In this document: positions 45,129 to 56,116 of the stretch, one piece after another
Numbering within the stretch: position 1 is the first letter of the stretch
How the letters are laid out: the number at the start of each line of letters is the position of its first letter
Assembly (NCBI GenBank): GCA_002360535.1
Contig: DEQR01000020.1
Coordinates: forward strand, 16,076-80,075
Reading direction: 5' to 3'
DNA length: 64,000 nt
Source: Thiobacillus sp. UBA3361
GTDB lineage: Bacteria; Pseudomonadota; Gammaproteobacteria; Burkholderiales; Thiobacillaceae
Translations under genes and position numbers: made by a program
Notes under the pieces: generated by a model
Database searches by the model: none
Told to the model about the DNA's origin: nothing
Seen by the model: only the letters and a program-made list of their open reading frames with translations

Positions 45129-47966
45129 ATGCCCCCTCCCAAGACATCCGGCGCTTCGAGCCGCAATCGCCCGCGCCCGTCCAAACGTCCCCTGCTCTAC
45201 GCGGGCATCGCCCTGGCCGTGCTCGGCGCCGCTGCCGCCGGGCTGTATTTCGCCAACCGTCAGGCCGACAATCAGCTCCCCCTGGGCGTCAGCCTGCTGG
45301 AAAAGGGTGACTACAAAGGCGCCGAACTCGCCCTGAAGAGTGCCGTCCAAAGCAACCCCGCCGACCCCGAAGCCCGCTACCGGCTGGGTTACCTGCTGTT
45401 CAAGAGGGAACGGTACCCGGCCGCGGAAAAGGAAATCCGCGCCGCCCTGGAGAAGGGCAGCCGCCGACCGGAATTGCAGCCCCTGCTGGGCCAGATCCTG
45501 CTGCGCCAGGGACAGGCCGACAAACTGCTGCAGGATATCCGGGTCACACCCGATGCGCCGCCTGCCGTCCAGGCCGAACTGCTGGTACTGCGCGCCAAGG
45601 CCCTGATGATCAAGGGACAGGGGGACGCGGCCGAACAGACGCAGCAGGAGGCCGAGCGCATCGCGCCGGCCGACCCCCAGGTCATGGCGGCCCGCGCCAT
45701 GCTGCTTTACGCGGCCGGCGAACACGAGCCGGCCCTCGCCCAGTTGGAGCGCGCCCTGGCACGCGCCAGCAACAACGCCGATCTCTGGAACATGAAGGGC
45801 GACATGTTGCGCCTGGCCAAACGCAACGGCGAGGCCCTGGCGGCCTACGCCAAGGCCAGCGAACTGGACCCTCAGTCCATCCCGCCGCGCCTGGCGAGGA
45901 TTTCCCTGCTGATGGAAGGCGGCGAAGCGGACAAGGTCACCGCCGAACTCAAGATCGCCCGCGATCTCGCCCCGGGCAACCTATTGCTGCGTTATCTCGG
46001 GGCCATGGTGGATTTCCGCCAGGGCCGCCACGCGGCAGCCCAGGACGCCCTGCTCGATGTCCTGAAGACAGCCCCGGACTACATGCCCGCCCATCTGCTG
46101 GCCGGCGCGGTCAATCTGGCGACCGGCCAGCGGGAGACGTCCATCAACCACCTGACCCGTTATCTGGAACAGCATCCCGAGCATCCCTACGCCCGCAAGC
46201 TGTTGGCCGTGGCCATGTTCCAATCCGGGCAAACGGAACGGGCCAAGGAACTGATCGCGCAGATGCCCGACACCCCCGGCCATGATCCCCTGCTGACCAT
46301 CCTGCGCGGTGACATCGCCCTGCGCAGTGGCAACAAGGCGGAGGCCCAGCGGCACTTGGCCGAGGCGGTACAGGCGACACCCGACGACCCGGCCCTGCTC
46401 ACCCAACTGGCCTCGCGTCTGGTCGGCAGCGGCGACGAAAGCGGCGCCATCAAGGTCCTGGAAAAGGCCGCCACCCTGGACCCCGCCCAGCAACGGCCGC
46501 TGGTCATGCTGGCCATGCTGCACCTGAAGGCGAAGCGCCACGATGCCGCGCTCCGGGCGATCGAAACCCTGGCCAAGGCCGAGCCGGACTCGGCGCTGGC
46601 GCCCAATCTGCGCGGCGTGGTGGAAATGTCGCGCGGCAACGTCGCCCAGGCGCGCGCGCAATTCCAGGCCGCCCTGAAGCTCGACCCCGGCTATCTGCCC
46701 GCCGCGAGCAACCTGGCCCAACTGGAACTGCTGCGCAAGGACGTCAAGGCCGCCCGCGGACATTACGAGCTACTGCTGAAAAAGTCTCCGGGCAGCGGCA
46801 AGGCCTGGCTGGCCCTGGCCGAGCTGGACCTGCTGGAGCGCAACGAGCCGGCCTTCATCGAACACATCGAACAGGCCAAACGCGTCACGCCCAAGGACCC
46901 GACGCCCCGCCTGCTGGCCACCCAGTACTGGCTGCAACGCCGCGCCGCCGACAAGGCGCTGGCCGAGGCCCGGGCCGGACTCGACGCGACGGGCGACGCG
47001 CGCTTCCACGAGCTACTCGGCACGGTCCATATGCTGCGCGGCGACAAGACGCAAGCGGTCGCCACTTTGCGCAAATGGGTGCTGGCCGCCCCTCGCGATG
47101 CGCGCGCCCATTTCCAGCTCGCCCGCGCCCAGCACGCGGCCGGCGATCTGACCGGAACGGCCGCCTCCCTGGACAAGGCCTTGGAGATCAATCCCGACCT
47201 GGCCGATGTCACCCTGGCCAAGGTCAAGCTGCTGATCGAGAGCGAGAAACTGTCCGAAGCCCAGTCCTTGGCCGGGACCTTCCAGAAGCGCCAACCCGCT
47301 TCCGCCCTCGGTCAGGAGGCGGAGGCGCTGGTGCTGCTGGCGCGCGGACAGCATGCCGAGTCGGCCCGCCGATGGGAGAAGGCCGCACAACTGAGCGGCC
47401 AGCCGCGGCATGCGGTCCTGGCCATGAAGGCTTACGAGAAGGCCGGCCAAGCCGCGGCGGGCGCCACCTACATCAAGGGATGGCTGGCCAAGCATCCCGG
47501 CGAGGCCGCCGCCCGTCATGCACTGGCCGACTCCCTCCTGCAACGCAGCCTGGACAGCGAGGCCGCGGCCCAGTACGAAATCCTGCTCAAGCAGAATCCC
47601 AAGGATGTGGTGACGCTCAACAACCTGGCCAGCCTGCTGGGCAAAACCAAGGATGCGCGCGCCCTCGCCCTGGCCGAGTCTGCCCTGCGCCTAGCCCCCG
47701 ACACCCCCGCGGTGCAGGACACCTACGGATGGTTGCTTAGCGAATCGGGCCAGGCAAAGCAGGGCGTACCGCATCTGCGCAAGGCCCTCGGCGGCCAGCC
47801 GGACAACCCCGAAATCCGCTGGCATCTGGCTGTCACCCTGCAGCGCGCCGGCGACATCGGCGGCGCCGTGGTCGAACTGGACCGGCTGCTGACCAGCCGG
47901 GTTGCCTTCGCCAAGCAAGCCGAGGCCCGCAAACTGCTGGATCGGTTGCGCGCCGGCCAACGCTGA
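45129..47966 (+). CDS. prsT: PEP-CTERM system TPR-repeat protein PrsT
   Basis: This 945-residue protein consists of an N-terminal basic segment, one transmembrane helix at about residues 23-43 (LLYAGIALAVLGAAAAGLYFA) and about twenty tetratricopeptide repeats to the end (typical: GDYKGAELALKSAVQSNPADPEARYRLGYLLF, LDKALEINPDLADV). It matches the PrsT family found with exosortase systems, thought to act in export or assembly at the envelope. Family members are commonly predicted lipoproteins, but no lipobox Cys is present here, so it would be anchored by the helix. It is 77 bases from prsR. Confidence 0.87.
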   Translation: MPPPKTSGASSRNRPRPSKRPLLYAGIALAVLGAAAAGLYFANRQADNQLPLGVSLLEKGDYKGAELALKSAVQSNPADPEARYRLGYLLFKRERYPAAEKEIRAALEKGSRRPELQPLLGQILLRQGQADKLLQDIRVTPDAPPAVQAELLVLRAKALMIKGQGDAAEQTQQEAERIAPADPQVMAARAMLLYAAGEHEPALAQLERALARASNNADLWNMKGDMLRLAKRNGEALAAYAKASELDPQSIPPRLARISLLMEGGEADKVTAELKIARDLAPGNLLLRYLGAMVDFRQGRHAAAQDALLDVLKTAPDYMPAHLLAGAVNLATGQRETSINHLTRYLEQHPEHPYARKLLAVAMFQSGQTERAKELIAQMPDTPGHDPLLTILRGDIALRSGNKAEAQRHLAEAVQATPDDPALLTQLASRLVGSGDESGAIKVLEKAATLDPAQQRPLVMLAMLHLKAKRHDAALRAIETLAKAEPDSALAPNLRGVVEMSRGNVAQARAQFQAALKLDPGYLPAASNLAQLELLRKDVKAARGHYELLLKKSPGSGKAWLALAELDLLERNEPAFIEHIEQAKRVTPKDPTPRLLATQYWLQRRAADKALAEARAGLDATGDARFHELLGTVHMLRGDKTQAVATLRKWVLAAPRDARAHFQLARAQHAAGDLTGTAASLDKALEINPDLADVTLAKVKLLIESEKLSEAQSLAGTFQKRQPASALGQEAEALVLLARGQHAESARRWEKAAQLSGQPRHAVLAMKAYEKAGQAAAGATYIKGWLAKHPGEAAARHALADSLLQRSLDSEAAAQYEILLKQNPKDVVTLNNLASLLGKTKDARALALAESALRLAPDTPAVQDTYGWLLSESGQAKQGVPHLRKALGGQPDNPEIRWHLAVTLQRAGDIGGAVVELDRLLTSRVAFAKQAEARKLLDRLRAGQR

Positions 47967-47997
47967 ATCATGCCCGCGGCGGGACGCCAGACGATTC

Positions 47998-48027
47998 TTG
48001 CCGGCGGGGCGGCCACTCTGCTACGAT
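47998..48027 (+). promoter_or_regulatory. Candidate promoter of the aroG leader
   Basis: TTGCCG (47998-48003) and TACGAT (48022-48027) are 18 bases apart. The predicted start near 48034 would leave only a few bases before the leader ATG at 48038, so either the leader is nearly leaderless or the true promoter is further upstream. Confidence 0.4.
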
Positions 48028-48037
48028 GCACCGCACC

Positions 48038-48109
48038 ATGACCGAACGCGGCCGTTTCAGCTTTATCGAGTTTTTTTATCCCACCCCCATGGCGGTCGGG
48101 AGAGGCTAA
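48038..48109 (+). CDS. Phe/Tyr-rich leader peptide of aroG
   Basis: This 23-codon frame encodes MTERGRFSFIEFFYPTPMAV followed by GRG and TAA. Phe occurs at positions 7, 9, 12 and 13 and Tyr at 14, clustered just before a possible antiterminator strand. It precedes a terminator hairpin and then the DAHP synthase gene, the classical layout of an attenuation leader that reads charged tRNA-Phe and tRNA-Tyr levels. An in-frame ATG at 48026 would add four residues. No clear Shine-Dalgarno sequence is seen upstream of either ATG, which is the main weakness of the call. Confidence 0.7.
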   Translation: MTERGRFSFIEFFYPTPMAVGRG

Positions 48110-48162
48110 CGCGTCCGAGTCAGACAAGTTCCCCCAAACCGCCAGGCGCCCCTGGCGGTTTT
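48091..48162 (+). promoter_or_regulatory. Transcription attenuator of aroG
   Basis: Terminator: ACCGCCAGG (48138-48146) pairs with CCTGGCGGT (48151-48159), loop CGCC, followed by TTTTCGTTT. Antiterminator: GGCGGT (48091-48096) pairs with ACCGCC (48138-48143), and GGG (48098-48100) can pair with CCC near 48131-48135; this excludes the terminator. A ribosome stalled at the Phe/Tyr codons (48056-48079) would leave 48091 onward free, while one reaching the stop codon at 48107 would cover it and allow termination. Confidence 0.75.
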
Positions 48163-48193
48163 CGTTTGGGGGCCGGCCACACCGGAGATGATG

Positions 48194-49270
48194 ATGACTA
48201 CCTACCGCACCGACGACACCCGCATCGAACAGGGCGACGAGCTCCTGGCACCCATGCAGGTGATGCGCGAACTGAAAGCCAGCGACAAGGCCCTGCGCAC
48301 CACCTTCGTCGCCCGTGCCCTGATCCACGATGTGCTGCGCGGCGCGGATGACCGCCTGGTGGTCATCGTCGGCCCCTGCTCCATCCACGACCCTGCGGCG
48401 GCCCTGGATTACGCCCGCCGCCTCAGGGTCCTGGCCGATGAACTGCACAACGATCTGGTGCTGGTCATGCGGGTCTATTTTGAAAAACCGCGCACCACCG
48501 TGGGCTGGAAGGGCCTGATCAACGACCCGCACCTGAACGAGAGCTTCGACATCAACGAGGGGCTGCGCCTGGCGCGCAAGATCCTGCTGGACATCAACGA
48601 GCTGGGCCTGCCCTGCGGCACCGAATTCCTGGACCTGGTGTCCCCCCAATACATCGCCGACCTGGTGGCCTGGGGGGCCATCGGCGCGCGCACCACGGAA
48701 AGCCAGTCGCACCGCCAACTGGCCTCCGGCCTGTCCTGCCCGGTCGGATTCAAGAACGGCACCGACGGCAACATCCGCATCGCCGTCGATGCCATCAAGG
48801 CCGCCGCCTCCCGCCACCACTTTGTGTCGGTGACCAAGTCGGGCCATGTGGCGGTGTTCAAGACCGCCGGCAACGAGGACTGTCATCTCATCCTGCGCGG
48901 CGGCCGGCATCCCAACTACGACGCCGCCAGCGTGGCGGCCGCCTGCAGCGATCTGGCCAAGGCGGGCCTGCGCCAGCAGGTGATGATCGATTTCTCCCAT
49001 GCCAACTCCAGCAAGCAGTATCAGAAGCAGATGGACGTGGGCCGCGACGTGATGGGCCAGCTTGCCGGCGGCGAACGGCGCATCTTCGGGGTGATGATCG
49101 AAAGCCATCTGAACCCCGGCCGCCAGGATCTGTGCCCGGACAAGCCCCTGGCCTACGGCACCTCCATCACCGACGCCTGCCTGGGCTGGGACGACACCGA
49201 CGTCCTGCTGCGCGGCCTGGCGGAAGCCGTGCGCCAACGTCGCCTGGTGGATGCCAGCCAGGACCAGTAA
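48194..49270 (+). CDS. aroG: 3-deoxy-7-phosphoheptulonate (DAHP) synthase, class I
   Basis: This enzyme condenses phosphoenolpyruvate and erythrose-4-phosphate in the first step of aromatic amino acid synthesis. The 358-residue class I protein has VIVGPCSIHDPAAALDYA near residue 55, YFEKPRTTVGWKGLINDP near residue 92, GARTTESQSHRQLASGLS, GFKNGTDGN and DFSHANSSKQYQKQ. I place the start at the third of three consecutive ATGs (48194), six bases after GGAG; 48188 and 48191 are in frame. The Phe/Tyr leader upstream suggests expression control by phenylalanine and tyrosine. The isozyme class (Phe-, Tyr- or Trp-sensitive) cannot be read with certainty. Confidence 0.93.
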   Translation: MTTYRTDDTRIEQGDELLAPMQVMRELKASDKALRTTFVARALIHDVLRGADDRLVVIVGPCSIHDPAAALDYARRLRVLADELHNDLVLVMRVYFEKPRTTVGWKGLINDPHLNESFDINEGLRLARKILLDINELGLPCGTEFLDLVSPQYIADLVAWGAIGARTTESQSHRQLASGLSCPVGFKNGTDGNIRIAVDAIKAAASRHHFVSVTKSGHVAVFKTAGNEDCHLILRGGRHPNYDAASVAAACSDLAKAGLRQQVMIDFSHANSSKQYQKQMDVGRDVMGQLAGGERRIFGVMIESHLNPGRQDLCPDKPLAYGTSITDACLGWDDTDVLLRGLAEAVRQRRLVDASQDQ

Positions 49271-49285
49271 CGGGCGGGACTGGGG

Positions 49286-49291
49286 TAGAAT
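49286..49291 (+). promoter_or_regulatory. Candidate -10 box of ffs
   Basis: TAGAAT lies six bases before the predicted 5' end of the SRP RNA at 49297. No good -35 hexamer is visible, so this rests on the -10 and its spacing. Confidence 0.45.
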
Positions 49292-49296
49292 GGCGC

Positions 49297-49395
49297 GTGG
49301 CGGGTCTCCCCGCATGGCTAAGCCGTGAACCTGGTCAGGTCCGGAAGGAAGCAGCCACAGCAGCCGATGCCAGTGCCGGGGGTCAGGCTCGCCAC
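49297..49395 (+). ncRNA. ffs: Signal recognition particle RNA, small bacterial type (4.5S)
   Basis: The RNA partners with Ffh in co-translational targeting. The diagnostic apical domain GGTCAGGTCCGGAAGGAAGC followed by AGCC lies at about 49335-49359. The outer strands GTGGCG (49297-49302) and CGCCAC (49390-49395) pair, enclosing a single long hairpin of 99 bases, typical for the small bacterial SRP RNA. It is followed at once by CCCCC and TTTTT, so the end of the hairpin and the T-run (49401-49405) probably serve as terminator. It lies between aroG and dnaX. Confidence 0.95.
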
Positions 49396-49412
49396 CCCCC
49401 TTTTTCCGTGCA

Positions 49413-49493
49413 GCGTGAGGTGTCAGGCGTGAGGCGTGTCGAAAATCGCTGTCCTCCCCGCCTCACCGTTCACGCCTCACCCCTCACGCACAG
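49413..49493. repeat. Heptad inverted-repeat element, ffs/dnaX copy
   Basis: Left arm: GCGTGAG, GTGTCAG, GCGTGAG, GCGTGTC (49413-49440). Right arm: CGCCTCA, CCGTTCA, CGCCTCA, CCCCTCA, CGCACAG (49459-49493), which runs directly into the dnaX ATG at 49494. The arms share the word GTGAGGC/GCCTCAC in opposite orientation. The architecture equals that at 23975 and 51451 with a different word. Confidence 0.88.
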
Positions 49494-51095
49494 ATGAGCT
49501 ATCTCGTCCTCGCCCGAAAGTGGCGGCCCCGCGCCTTCGACCAACTGGTCGGCCAGGAGCATGTGGTGCGCGCCCTGTCCAATGCCCTGGAACAGGGCAG
49601 GTTGCACCATGCCTATCTGTTCACCGGCACGCGCGGCGTGGGCAAGACCACCCTGGCGCGCATCCTGGCCAAATGCCTCAACTGCCAGGCCGGCGACAAG
49701 GTCACCGCTACGCCCTGCGGCGAATGCCCGGCCTGCCGCGACATCGAGGCCGGCCGTTTCGTCGATCTGATCGAGATCGACGCCGCATCCTACACCGGCA
49801 TCGACAACATGCGCGAGGTGATCGAGAACGCCCGCTACGCCCCCACCGCCGGGCGCTACAAGGTCTATATCATCGACGAGGTGCACCAGCTCTCCAAGCA
49901 TGCCTTCAACGCCATGCTCAAGACCCTGGAGGAACCGCCGGCCCACGTGGTGTTCATCCTTGCCACCACCGACCCCCAGAAGGTGCCGGTGACCGTCCTG
50001 TCCCGCTGCCTGCAGTTCAACCTCAAGCAAATGCCCGCCCAGCGGGTGGCCGAGCACTTGGCCCAGGTCCTGGCCGCCGAGGGTGTGCCCGTGGAGCCGG
50101 GGGCGCTGACGCTGCTCGGCCGGGCCGCCGCCGGCAGCATGCGCGACGCCCTGTCGCTGACCGACCAGGCCATCTCCTACGGCGCCGGCCAGATCCGCGA
50201 GGCAGAGACGCGGGCCATGCTGGGCGTGGTGGATCAGGCCTACCTGCTGCCGCTGCTGGAGGCCCTCGCCGACGGCAATGGCACGCGCCTCATGACCGAG
50301 GCGCAAGGCATCGCCGAACGCAGCCTGTCCTTCGAAGCGGCCCTGCAAGACCTGGCCGGCCTGCTCTACCAGATGAGTCTCGCGCAAACCGTGGCCGAGG
50401 CGGTGTCCGAGGACATGCCCGAACGCGACCGGGTGTTCGCCCTGGCCCGCCGCCTGGATGCCGAGACCGTGCAGCTCTATTACCAGATCGCCATACTGGG
50501 CCGCCGCGACCTGGACCTGGCCCCGGACGAATACGCCGGCTTCGCCATGACCCTGCTGCGCATGTTGGCCTTTGAACCGGCACCGGGCATACCCGGCGAG
50601 GGGCGAGGGGCCGGGGGCGAGGGGCACGGGGAGTCGGCGGCAACCCCGGTGCCCGTACCCAAGTCCTCCCCGGCCACGGCGGCTCCCCAGGCGCAACCAC
50701 CCGCCATGGAGGCCCCTTCCTCGTCCGCGCCCGCCGGCAACGATTGGGTGGACCTGGTCTCCGGCCTGACCGGCGGCGTCAGACAACTGGCCGGTTACTG
50801 CGAACTGGTCGCGCGCGATACGAACGAACTGCGCCTGCGCTTGCCCGAAGCGCAGAAACCGATGCTCGACGGTTTCGGCGACAAGCTCCGCGCCGCCCTG
50901 CGCGAGCGCCTGGGTGAACGGATCAAGGTCATTATCGAATTGGGCGCCACCAGCGGCGCGGCGCCGATGGAAATCCAGTCGCGCCAACGCGCGCAGCGCC
51001 AGGCCGAGGCCGAGGCCGCCATCCGGCAGGACGCCTTCGTCCAGGCCATGCAACGGGACACCGGCGCCACGGTAAGCGACATCCAACCCCTCTGA
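49494..51095 (+). CDS. dnaX: DNA polymerase III subunit gamma/tau
   Basis: DnaX is the clamp-loader ATPase. The 533-residue protein begins [23 protein letters not shown] with Walker [18 protein letters not shown] near residue 45, a four-Cys zinc module ([17 protein letters not shown]) near 62-83, Walker [25 protein letters not shown] and sensor 1 ATTDPQKVP. Domain III reaches about residue 365, followed by a Gly/Glu- then Pro/Ala-rich linker and a C-terminal tau-type domain from about 420. A heptad repeat element lies in the linker. No A-rich slippery site was seen, so there is no evidence for frameshifted gamma. Confidence 0.95.
   Translation: MSYLVLARKWRPRAFDQLVGQEHVVRALSNALEQGRLHHAYLFTGTRGVGKTTLARILAKCLNCQAGDKVTATPCGECPACRDIEAGRFVDLIEIDAASYTGIDNMREVIENARYAPTAGRYKVYIIDEVHQLSKHAFNAMLKTLEEPPAHVVFILATTDPQKVPVTVLSRCLQFNLKQMPAQRVAEHLAQVLAAEGVPVEPGALTLLGRAAAGSMRDALSLTDQAISYGAGQIREAETRAMLGVVDQAYLLPLLEALADGNGTRLMTEAQGIAERSLSFEAALQDLAGLLYQMSLAQTVAEAVSEDMPERDRVFALARRLDAETVQLYYQIAILGRRDLDLAPDEYAGFAMTLLRMLAFEPAPGIPGEGRGAGGEGHGESAATPVPVPKSSPATAAPQAQPPAMEAPSSSAPAGNDWVDLVSGLTGGVRQLAGYCELVARDTNELRLRLPEAQKPMLDGFGDKLRAALRERLGERIKVIIELGATSGAAPMEIQSRQRAQRQAEAEAAIRQDAFVQAMQRDTGATVSDIQPL
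50596..50670. repeat. Heptad inverted-repeat element inside dnaX
   Basis: Left arm, in coding sequence: GCGAGGG, GCGAGGG, GCCGGGG, GCGAGGG, GCACGGG (50596-50630). Right arm, more degenerate: ACCCCGG, TGCCCGT, ACCCAAG, TCCTCCC (50643-50670), each with CCC or a near match at the same phase. It encodes the linker [14 protein letters not shown] and the Pro-rich stretch after it, and keeps the frame open. Confidence 0.7.
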
Positions 51096-51108
51096 AAGGA
51101 AACGGCAA

Positions 51109-51447
51109 ATGATGAAAGGCGGAATCGGCAACCTCATGAAACAGGCCCAGCTGATGCAGGAAAACCTGCAAAAGGCCCAGGCCCGTATCGCCGAGATGGA
51201 AGTCGAAGGCCAGTCCGGCGCCGGCATGGTCAAGGTGGTGATGACCGGCAAGCATGATGTGAAGCGGGTGGCTATCGACCCCAGCCTGCTGGGGGACGCC
51301 AGCGACGACGGCCGCGAGATGCTGGAAGACCTGCTGGCCGCCGCCGTCAACGACGCGGTGCGCCGCGTGGAGGAGAAGTCCGCCGAGATGATGAGCGGCG
51401 TCACCGCCGGCATGCCCCTGCCGCCGGGGATGAAACTGCCCTTTTAG
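51109..51447 (+). CDS. ybaB: Nucleoid-associated protein YbaB/EbfC
   Basis: This small DNA-binding protein is nearly always encoded between dnaX and recR. The 112 residues show the typical start [24 protein letters not shown], the beta strand [22 protein letters not shown] and the helical end [46 protein letters not shown] lies upstream of two adjacent ATGs (51109 and 51112). It is 13 bases from dnaX and is separated from recR by a heptad repeat element. Confidence 0.95.
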   Translation: MMKGGIGNLMKQAQLMQENLQKAQARIAEMEVEGQSGAGMVKVVMTGKHDVKRVAIDPSLLGDASDDGREMLEDLLAAAVNDAVRRVEEKSAEMMSGVTAGMPLPPGMKLPF

Positions 51448-51450
51448 GCG

Positions 51451-51544
51451 CAAGGTTCAAGACACAAGATGCAAGATTCAAGAGGCATGAAGGAACTCGT
51501 ATGGAGTTCTTCCTTGAACCTTGCGACTTGAGTCTTGCCCCTCC
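51451..51544. repeat. Heptad inverted-repeat element, ybaB/recR copy
   Basis: Left arm: CAAGGTT, CAAGACA, CAAGATG, CAAGATT, CAAGAGG, CATGAAG (51451-51492). Right arm: TTCCTTG, AACCTTG, CGACTTG, AGTCTTG, CCCCTCC (51510-51544), ending exactly at the recR ATG (51545). Between them GGAACTC and GAGTTC form the apical stem around GTATG. The word CAAG/CTTG resembles that of the murG/murC copy. Confidence 0.9.
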
Positions 51545-52137
51545 ATGCATCCCCCCGCCCTCACTGCCCTCATCGACGCCCTGCGTGTGCTGCCCGGCGT
51601 GGGCCCCAAATCAGCGGCGCGCATGGCCTACCATCTGCTGCAACGGGACAGGGGTGGGGCTGCCCGCCTGGCGGCCGGCCTGACGGCGGCCCTGGAACGG
51701 CTGCGCCCCTGCGAGAGGTGCAACAATTACAGTGAGACCCCGATCTGCGAACTGTGCGCCAACCCGCGCCGCTATCCGCACCAGTTGTGCGTGGTGGAGA
51801 TGCCCGTGGACCTGAACCGCATGGAAGAGACCCACATCTATCAAGGCCTGTATTTCGTGCTGATGGGCCGGCTGTCGCCCCTGGACGGCATCGGCCCGCG
51901 GGAGATCGGCCTGGACCGCCTGGTCAGACGTGCCCAGGACGGTGTCACCGGGGAGGTGATCCTGGCCACCAACTTCACCGTGGAGGGCGAGGCCACCGCC
52001 CATTACCTGGGCGAACTGCTCAAGGGCAAGGGCCTCAGGGTCAGCCGCATCGCCCGCGGCCTGCCCGCCGGCGGGGAACTGGAGCACGTGGATGGGCTGA
52101 CCATCGCCCAGGCCTACGCCGACCGGAGGACCGTGTA

Positions 52138-52138
<1 letters not shown>
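51545..52138 (+). CDS. recR: Recombination mediator protein RecR
   Basis: RecR works with RecO and RecF to load RecA at gaps. The 197-residue protein has a helix-hairpin-helix start ([20 protein letters not shown]), the four-Cys zinc finger [16 protein letters not shown] near residue 57, a Toprim domain ([33 protein letters not shown]) and the C-terminal [20 protein letters not shown]. The ATG at 51545 has no ordinary ribosome binding site; the preceding bases are the right arm of the heptad element. The in-frame extension to 51521 would read through this arm. The stop overlaps the next start by one base. Confidence 0.95.
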
Positions 52139-55115
<2,977 letters not shown>

Positions 55116-55172
55116 AAACGCGGCCGCCGACAACACCTAGTCCGGGTATCGGAATCAACGGGAGTCTTACAA

Positions 55173-56027
55173 GTGGGTCAGTATTCCTTTGACGTCGGCA
55201 GTGACGATTTTCAGCGAATCGTCATCGAGGGCTCGAAACAGGCCCCCGTAGTGGTGGATTTCTGGGCGGAGTGGTGCGGCCCTTGCCGGATGCTCAAGCC
55301 CATCCTGGAGAAACTGGCCGACGAATACGGCGGCAAGTTCATCCTCGCCAAGGTGAACACCGAACAGTTCCCGGACCTGGCCGGTCAGTTCGGCGTGCGC
55401 GGCATTCCCAACGTCACGGCTTTCAGCGGCGGACAACTGGTGGACGAGTTCTCCGGCGCCCTGCCGGAGGCGGCGGTGCGCGAATTCCTGGAGCGCCTGA
55501 TTCCCTCTCCCGCCGAGGAACTGCGCCTCAAAGCCATGGAACTCAGGGACGCGGGCGAGCCCGGCAAGGCCCTGCAGGTACTGGCCGAGGCCTCCAAGCT
55601 GGACATGGGCAACGAACTCATCCGCCTGGACGCGGCCGAGATCCTGATCGAACAGGGGCAGAACGACGAAGCCAAGCGCCTGCTGGACAGCCTGTCCCCC
55701 GCCACCCTGATGGAGGCGCGCCCCCAGCAATTGCTGGCCAGGCTGAACTTCGCACTGGCCGGCGAATCCTCCGGCGATGAACAGACCCTCCGGGCACGCA
55801 TCGCTGCCCGGCCGGACGACATGGAGACGCGCCTGCAACTGGCAAACCTCCTGGTGGCCGGCGGCCGGCCCGCCGCCGGTATGGATGAGCTGCTGGAGAT
55901 GATCCGCCTGGACCGGGCCTGGAACGACGAAACAGCACGCAAGACCATGCTGTCCGTGTTCAGCGTCTTGGGCGGCAGCCCCCTGGTGGCCGAATACCGC
56001 CGCAAGCTGGCCAGCGCCCTGAACTAA
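55173..56027 (+). CDS. cnoX: CnoX-like thioredoxin/TPR chaperedoxin
   Basis: The 284 residues combine an N-terminal thioredoxin fold with active site DFWAEWCGPCRML near residue 34 and C-terminal TPR-like helices from about residue 115 (ELRLKAMELRDAGEPGKALQVLAEASK, AAEILIEQGQNDEAKRLLDSL). This is the CnoX (YbbN) layout, a chaperone that protects proteins from over-oxidation and hands them to GroEL. E. coli CnoX has SxxC instead of CxxC. Here both Cys are present, so thioredoxin activity is likely. The start is a GTG at 55173 with GGGAG upstream. Confidence 0.88.
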   Translation: MGQYSFDVGSDDFQRIVIEGSKQAPVVVDFWAEWCGPCRMLKPILEKLADEYGGKFILAKVNTEQFPDLAGQFGVRGIPNVTAFSGGQLVDEFSGALPEAAVREFLERLIPSPAEELRLKAMELRDAGEPGKALQVLAEASKLDMGNELIRLDAAEILIEQGQNDEAKRLLDSLSPATLMEARPQQLLARLNFALAGESSGDEQTLRARIAARPDDMETRLQLANLLVAGGRPAAGMDELLEMIRLDRAWNDETARKTMLSVFSVLGGSPLVAEYRRKLASALN

Positions 56028-56116
56028 GCCGGATCAGCCCGACTTGGGCCGCCCCCCTGGCAAAAGACCCGGCTTGGTTCTAAGCTGCGCATCTCATGCA
56101 GCCGGGGGAGGAAGGC

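Noticed and set aside
49494..51095. Programmed frameshift in dnaX producing gamma
   Set aside because: No A-AAA-AAG-like slippery site with following hairpin was found; the GC-rich linker lacks a suitable heptamer.
47723..51413. Long minus-strand open frames opposite aroG and dnaX
   Set aside because: They cover the SRP RNA gene, the attenuator and well-identified genes on the other strand; their composition is typical of antisense frames in GC-rich DNA.
49413..51544. CRISPR array or phage-type direct repeat array
   Set aside because: The repeat unit is 7 bases with no unique spacers, and the arms are inverted rather than direct; no cas genes are present.
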